NCBI GenBank assembly: GCA_013350335.1
Contig: CM023534.1
Coordinates: forward strand, 20,355,302-20,419,301
Length of the DNA: 64,000 nt
Direction: 5' to 3'
Source: Chimonanthus salicifolius
Lineage: Eukaryota > Streptophyta > Magnoliopsida > Laurales > Calycanthaceae
Below, piece by piece: positions 58,906 through 64,000 of this stretch. The translations under genes and the position numbers were made by a program. Positions within the stretch are counted from its first letter, which is position 1; the number at the start of each line of letters is the position of its first letter. Below the pieces are notes generated by a model, which worked only from the letters and a program-made list of their open reading frames with translations, did no database searches and was not told the origin of the DNA.

Positions 58906-58998
58906 GACTTGGCTTCCTTGTGACACAATATTTCTAAATTAAAAATAATGCGAAAATAGTAAATCCTAAGAGAGATAGGTCTCCCGTATCCTACATCA
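58906..58998 (-). repeat. 5' LTR of the outer element, distal part
   Basis: It continues the LTR from the GACTTGGCTTCC point through GTATCCTACATCA, matching 44574-44665. Together with 46465-47139 it rebuilds a complete LTR. Confidence 0.85.
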
Positions 58999-59043
58999 AA
59001 TATACTTTCAAATTTCATAAATCACAAATGGGAAAGAAATAGG

Positions 59044-59247
59044 TGTTTAGTTATTAATACCTTAAAAATCAACTTCTTCTTTAATAATCCCGTAAAAAAC
59101 ATTGCCAAATCGAAGATCCAACGTCTCAATAGACTTTGGACGGTGGAGATCTCAGATAATTGCCGGAAATCCATTAAATGGAGCTTGAAGTCGTCCAAGC
59201 TCCATTTTAAAGAAGAAGTTGATTTTTAAGGTATTAATAACTAAACA
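59044..59247. repeat. Perfect 41-bp inverted repeat (foldback) with 122-bp loop
   Basis: The left arm 59044-59084 (starts TGTTTAGTTATTAATACC) is an exact inverse of the right arm 59207-59247. The loop carries a second perfect hairpin, TGGAGCTTG...CAAGCTCCA, at about 59178-59204. There is no coding frame. The arms have no differences, which points to recent origin or homogenisation. Confidence 0.92.
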
Positions 59248-59259
59248 ACTAATTTTTTA

Positions 59260-59444
59260 AGATATCGACTGGGCCCACGCCGATATATATATTTTAAAAA
59301 AAAAAATTGGCCGATATTCGGTCGAGATCTCGGCCGTATCAACCAAACTTTTTTGTCTCTGGCCGATACTATGCGTATCGGTCGAGATATCTCGGCCATG
59401 GAAATCCTGAGATATTTCGACCGATACAGAGATTTCGACCCCTG
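59260..59444. repeat. CAGGG...ATATCGG quasi-palindromic repeat, locus 4
   Basis: The right end is the inverse of CAGGGGTCGAAATCTC (59429-59444). The interior contains GGCCGATATTCGGTCGAGAT and CGGTCGAGATATCTCGGCC palindromes. The left end is unclear, abutting the foldback at 59247. Confidence 0.55.
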
Positions 59445-61173
59445 CTGATGGGTGAAGGAGAAAGGAAGGGAAAAGAAGTATCCATACGCTTCCCTCCTCT
59501 CGTGGCCTACACGGTTTGTAATGATATGGTCCATGCAATTTGGGCTGAGTATCGGCCCATAATATTTGCTATGATTGGTGCACAAAATGCTAAAGTGTCC
59601 TCTCTTTAACTCGCGCTCTCTTAGATTCGTCAGGTTCTTGGGGCTACATAAAAATATGTTTTTTTATGATCGAAGGTGTTCATGTCTCACTCAACTAGTC
59701 CTTTGGGGCATGCGCATGTCTCTACGCACATGTCGGATTTAAACGGTGGGACTTTACTTTGCATATATTCAATTGAGAATAGCCTTCATTGGATTTATTA
59801 AGATTATTAAGGATTGAACTGAAGTCTTGTATTTCAACCACTAAACCAACCCCTTAAGGTTAAAGGATACGTTTTTAAGATGCAAATGACCAACAATCAA
59901 CTAAAGAAAAATATGCATTTTCTCATTTTTCTGATTTTTGATATTTTTAATGACTTTTAAAGTGCATCCAATAAAAGCAAGATTTTAAATGTCTTATATA
60001 AATTGTTCTGTTGTAAATTTTTTTACAAAAAATGCTATTTACTTTTAATAAAGCCTTTGGGTATCTGTTTGTGTATGGATTCCATTTTGTTTGATGATGT
60101 AATTATGATGTGAAAGGTATGTGGAATTACCTTATGATGATTTGAGAGATATGATTCTCTAGTATGATGAAGAAAGTGATGTTGAAAGACGGGTTTTGAC
60201 TTGACATGAAAGGGGTAGTGTAACTAAACTTAATTGTCGAATGAAAATTGGTTGGTATGAAATAAATGAATAGAGAACTATAAAAGATCTGATCTCCATT
60301 GGAGTACGTAGGCAGTTGATAATTCAGTTCGATCAAACCCAATGATCTAATAAGTCATAGGATCCGTAGGGATCTCGTTACACGCGAGGGTGTCACGCGT
60401 TTGGACTATGAGTTGTGCATACTTTAGACTTGAGAAAAAAAATATTCTTATTTCTCACGTGCCCATTGAGTCGAGGCGTGATAATTGGTATCTGACATGT
60501 TAAGTTTTAAATTCAGCTAATAATTCAATGAAAAGATTATCTTTCAAAATTCACACTAGATTATTATAAACCGGTTTCACAATGGGTACTTTCTCTAGAT
60601 TTATTGGGTTCTTGCAGACCTCGTAAGATCTGAGATATATAAAGAATAAAACCATGTGTATGATGAGATCGGGAATTGCTTATTTCTCTTGTCACCTTTT
60701 ACTTTATAGTTTATACTTTATAATGAAGTAACCCACCTTTTATTAAGCTAAACACCTTACACAACTGGTAAGAGTATAAAATTCCTATCACAATCTAGAT
60801 GATTTACATTAATAATTGATTAGATGTTTAAAATATGATTAGTTTTCAAATATTGAATAAAAATCACTAATAAGTGTTTTACAAGAGTTAGAGTGCTGGG
60901 CTCAGAATTCGTGAGTTCAATTCCTAATCTAATCTTTAGTAAAAAAGAGGTTGCTTTACACTGGATAGATATATCCTATCAAAATTTTACATACTATCCA
61001 TTCACTTGATCACTAAGTCGTGTGAAGGTTTCGAAATAGACAAAAGTCTGGACTTTGGACTCATCATCACAAAGAGAGAGGCAAACAAGAACCTTCTTGA
61101 TTAGAGGCATCAAATACTAATTAAGATAGACCAGAAAAAAAAATCTTAAACATCTTATTAAAATTAAAAGGGT

Positions 61174-61539
61174 GGGCATCTTAACATGGACGTAATCTTT
61201 TAGGAGACACTTAGTGAACTTTCTATTTTGCCTTCATTCATCCACATAAATCGGTTCACTTTCCAGTTAATCAGTTCACTTATTGGTGCACCGAACAGGT
61301 GCACCGAACGGATCACTTAGAAATCGATGCACCGATTTCTTAAGAGTCCAAATCGGTGCACCGACCGGATCATTTTACACATAAATCAGTTCACTTTTCA
61401 GTGAATCGGTTCACTCATCGGTGCATCGGACAGTGAACCGATTCACTGAAAAAATGAGCCGATTTTTGCGAATGGGGACAGGGTGGAAAATCCAAAAAAA
61501 TCGTATCTATTAAAAGAGTATTCCCATGTTAGGATGACC
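61174..61539. mobile_element. Foldback MITE, probable third member of family F1
   Basis: The left arm GGGCATCTTAACATGGACG and the right arm (inverse GGTCATCCTAACATGGGAA) align imperfectly for about 65 bases. The centre has repeated AATCGGTTCAC and CGGTGCACCGA motifs like those in the 17454 element. No target duplication was recognised. Confidence 0.6.
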
Positions 61540-61996
61540 ACACAATTAAAATTATCTTTTATCAATAATATCATCATCGTCATTGTCAATTACCACTTTG
61601 AAATAACAAAAACTTCTACATTCTATAGCAAAATGACAATAATTTTTTAGCTATTTATCTATATTTCTAATAAAAAAATATTTCCACATTCTTGATACAA
61701 TTACAATCCTTAATCCTGTGGACACTGATCAAAGTGGTAAAATCGTCGGATTTAGAAGTGGGCCAGGTTGCAACTTTGGTGTTGGCATCCAATCACATCA
61801 AAGCTGTTGATACCAACTTGTGGGTCCCTCTTTTAGTGACCTCATGCAATGCAGGGGGAGTTTTATTCCTTTTTCATTTATTAGGAACACAGGAATATTG
61901 ATGAATGAAAGCGGGGTAAGATGAGAAAAAAGAGATGCCCCAAGATAGAAGCAATTCCCACATAAAGAAGGCTGCAAACACAAGAATTTGATGAAT

Positions 61997-62015
61997 GGGA
62001 GGGAGGGAGGGAGGG
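61997..62015 (+). promoter_or_regulatory. G-quadruplex-type run in the leader or promoter of the small gene
   Basis: GGGAGGGAGGGAGGGAGGG: five G3 tracts with single-A loops on the sense strand, 175 bases before the start codon at 62191. The pattern meets the usual G4 consensus; a biological role is inferred only. Confidence 0.7.
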
Positions 62016-62190
62016 CCTTAAATGAAAGCAATTCTCACACCCTTTTTCATCTTGAAGCTACTACTGCCTCTTCAACCGCCAACATCACCCACTGTCCATC
62101 CTCTCATCTCTTATACCAAACAAAATTTAGACAGTATAAGATCTCATCTACCCCAAATCGTAGCTACCCAGTTCAACTCCAGTTCCAAAG

Positions 62191-62475
62191 ATGGCGGCAA
62201 CAGCGACGGCACCGGTGGAGATCGGCACCAGAGGCACAATTGGGTCACTACTGTCGCGGGAAATCGAGTACTTTAAAGGATTTGAATTGAACAAAGGCAG
62301 TCGTAGAGTCAAGTTTGGATGTGAGGAAAGTGGAAGCACAAAGAAGAAAAAGAGCAAGAGCTCCAGAAGATACATCCCAGCCATCTGTTCTGCCATGGAT
62401 GCTGTGGACATCCGGAAGGAGGGAATGCTTGGTTACAAGAATTTGAAAACTGAAGCAAAGCAAATCAAAGCGTAG
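62191..62475 (+). CDS. Small basic plant protein of unknown function
   Basis: A single-exon frame of 94 residues starting MAATATAPVEIGTRGTIGSL, with a favourable AAAGATGGCGG context. It continues LLSREIEYFKGFEL, then a Lys/Ser-rich stretch STKKKKSKSSRRYIP (a possible nuclear targeting signal), and ends LKTEAKQIKA. The opening resembles, from memory, an uncharacterised family of short plant proteins with an (A)PV-IGTRGT-GSL--(K/R)EIEYF start; I cannot name a function. Codon use is balanced, and a GC-richer start stands out from the AT-rich surroundings, which supports a real gene. The leader holds a G-run at 61997. No signal peptide or membrane segment is visible. Confidence 0.75.
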   Translation: MAATATAPVEIGTRGTIGSLLSREIEYFKGFELNKGSRRVKFGCEESGSTKKKKSKSSRRYIPAICSAMDAVDIRKEGMLGYKNLKTEAKQIKA

Positions 62476-62577
62476 GAGATATCATAAAAGAGTTTTTCTT
62501 TTCTTTTTCCACCAAAGGCTGTAGTCGATGGGTTTCATTAGGAATTGTAAATATTAGATGTGGATAGGCGCTTAGCA

Positions 62578-62600
62578 ATAATATATATATATATATATAT
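62578..62600. repeat. AT dinucleotide microsatellite
   Basis: About eleven AT units just after the small gene, probably in or near its 3' UTR. Confidence 0.9.
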
Positions 62601-63337
62601 AACAAGTTGAATTTGTTTTTCTCCTATTTATAAGAAATAATTCACATCCTTCAATTTTTTTTTTTTTATACAAATCTCAAATTCTCTTTTAATATTGATT
62701 CAATCCCTTTTCCATATTATCTTGGAATGAAATGACAGTAGAATATTGGGGGAGGTGCTTGTGGGAATAGATTCAACCAAAATTTTGAAAACTCTCATAG
62801 TAGTTTAGAAGTTTCATTCATGCAAAAGTCCTTTTTAAGGCATATTAGAAATGAGAATGGATAAAGACGTTTGTTGTTTATGATAACAGGAGGCACCGGA
62901 CTTACGTTTGTTGTTTATGATAACAAGAGGCACCGGATTTATTCTTTTGTGTACTGGTAATGATTTAAATGATGAAAAGCTACACTCGTGTTCTTTGTTA
63001 AAAAAAAAATCGATGATAAGTGTTAATTAGATAGATAGAATAAATAATAATTATGATGATGATGATATGTGATTAGACATATATCTAGTTCATTGGACTC
63101 GTTAAATATAATTAAATTAAGATTGTCTCTTACAATTATAGAAGAGAATACATGACCACCAGGAAAGGACGTTTTATCATTTTAAGTGCTTTTGTAGGAT
63201 CTGCAGCTCCAATTGAAGCTATTGCAGATCCAATTGAAGCTATATACCAATTAGTTGACAAATCAAAATTAAAATTGACTTATTGACAACTAGAGGCTTT
63301 GCACCAATGTTTTAAAAACATATTCATAGATTAAATT

Positions 63338-63495
63338 AGGGATTTAAATATCGGCCGATGCGATATTTATCGGTCAATATCTGATATATATCGCTGATAT
63401 CGGTCGATATTGATGGTTTTAATTAAAAATTAAAATAGGAGAGAAATTTCTTGGCCAATATCCGAATATCGGCTGATATCGAGATTTTAATCCCT
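63338..63495. mobile_element. CAGGG...ATATCGG repeat, locus 5, most complete copy
   Basis: The left end AGGGATTTAAATATCGG and the right end GATATCGAGATTTTAATCCCT are imperfect inverses, giving a compact 158-bp MITE-like unit. The interior has CGGTCGATAT and CGGCTGATAT palindromes. The flanks GATTAAAT and GATTATAC agree at only six of eight bases, so a target duplication is uncertain. Confidence 0.6.
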
Positions 63496-64000
63496 TGATT
63501 ATACCATTTTAAGAGAAGGTTGGTTTTGATATGGTCCAACTAAGGTTCAACCGTGGTCTAATTTCAATTTCATGAAATTTATGACATCATGGACATTAAT
63601 TAATTAATTAATAATATATAAGGTAAAAGTACAATGATATTTTGAATAACTCAGAGGAAGATTTGGAGGTACCTTGATCTTTCTACCTGACTTGGCTGAT
63701 AAGTTACTTGACTCGGACTGAGTCGTGCCACTCAGATCAGTTGTGTGTTTAAAAGACACTGACCTCTTTTTCAAAAACTCAGAGGGTTAGTTTAGAAATT
63801 TCAGTTTATTGTATAAAATGGTTGGTTTTTTGCCAGAGTCAAGATTAGAAGGAAAAATAGAAAGCAAACAAAGAAGAAAGAAAGACAGCAAAATTCTTTG
63901 TTTATATTAAATAAAAAATTGAACAGTCTCCAAAATTAAACTCAAGACATCTAATTTAATTGGATCACTTTTCTCTCTATCACAATCTTGTATAAAAATA

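Larger units (their letters stand above)
43918..58998 (-). mobile_element. Non-autonomous gag-protease LTR retrotransposon (outer element), interrupted
   Basis: Two LTRs (43918-44665 on the left; 46465-47139 plus 58906-58998 on the right, split by a chromovirus) bracket a 1.8-kb internal region. The element reads on the minus strand. The whole is flanked by a perfect 5-bp target duplication AATAT (43913-43917 and 58999-59003). The internal part has a primer binding site, degraded gag, one zinc knuckle, a protease-like frame and a polypurine tract; reverse transcriptase, RNase H and integrase are absent. The layout is that of plant TR-GAG-type parasites of Ty3/Gypsy elements. Confidence 0.85.
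59448..62190. other. Intergenic DNA upstream of the small gene
   Basis: AT-rich, with no gene-like frame. It holds a decayed SINE-like head at about 60875-60940 (TTACAAGAGTTAGAGTGC and GTGAGTTCAATTCC), a foldback element (61174-61539) and a G-run (61997-62015). Confidence 0.55.
62476..64000. other. Intergenic DNA downstream of the small gene
   Basis: It begins with the probable 3' UTR (T-rich, AATAATATATAT region). It contains an AT microsatellite (62578-62600), an imperfect 40-50-bp direct duplication around ACGTTTGTTGTTTATGATAA (about 62870 and 62904), and a MITE-like repeat at 63338-63495. No further gene is seen. Confidence 0.55.

Noticed and set aside
60875..60940. Second tRNA-like stretch (GTGAGTTCAATTCC)
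   Set aside because: The acceptor stem cannot be paired and the surrounding DNA resembles an old SINE, so it is not called as a tRNA gene.

Overview
The window is nuclear DNA of a flowering plant. Three recognisable plant genes have canonical GT-AG introns, gene bodies are several kilobases long with retroelement-filled introns, and the rest is AT-rich intergenic DNA packed with plant SINE, LINE, LTR and MITE-type repeats. The species cannot be fixed from the sequence.

Layout. (1) 1697-2547 (+): the last two exons of the plant organellar DNA polymerase I (POLIA/POLIB type); the rest of the gene lies off the left edge. (2) 5598-15900 (-): a six-exon SPIRAL2/TORTIFOLIA1 microtubule-associated protein gene, tail-to-tail with the polymerase. 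Its exon structure is intact, but exons 1 and 4 each carry a pair of opposite reading-frame shifts. (3) 15.9-29.8 kb: about 14 kb of AT-rich DNA without genes, holding TIR/foldback elements, SINEs and a Copia relic. (4) 29857-39219 (+): a complete seven-exon SYP2-type vacuolar Qa-SNARE (SYP22/VAM3-like) with a 1-kb hAT-like MITE in intron 1 and one extra base in exon 3. (5) 39.2-59.0 kb: a nested transposon complex. A tandem array with a period near 300 bp was invaded by a SINE and by a small gag-protease-only LTR element. That element's LTR was later split by an 11.8-kb Ty3/Gypsy chromovirus with 3.2-kb LTRs, whose gag-pol frame is closed by three nonsense codons. The chromovirus also has an extra open frame upstream of gag that encodes three CCHC-like knuckles. 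(6) 59.0-64.0 kb: a perfect 41-bp foldback, more MITEs, and a short single-exon gene of unknown function at 62191-62475 with a G-quadruplex-type run in its leader.

The host genes are unrelated housekeeping functions (organelle DNA replication, cortical microtubules, vacuolar membrane fusion) and show no sign of joint regulation. The interest lies in the repeats. Several hAT-like MITEs have readable 8-bp target duplications and lie near a decayed hAT-type transposase, and the layered insertions can be ordered in time. The repeated single-base frame shifts in conserved host exons deserve a check against raw reads.
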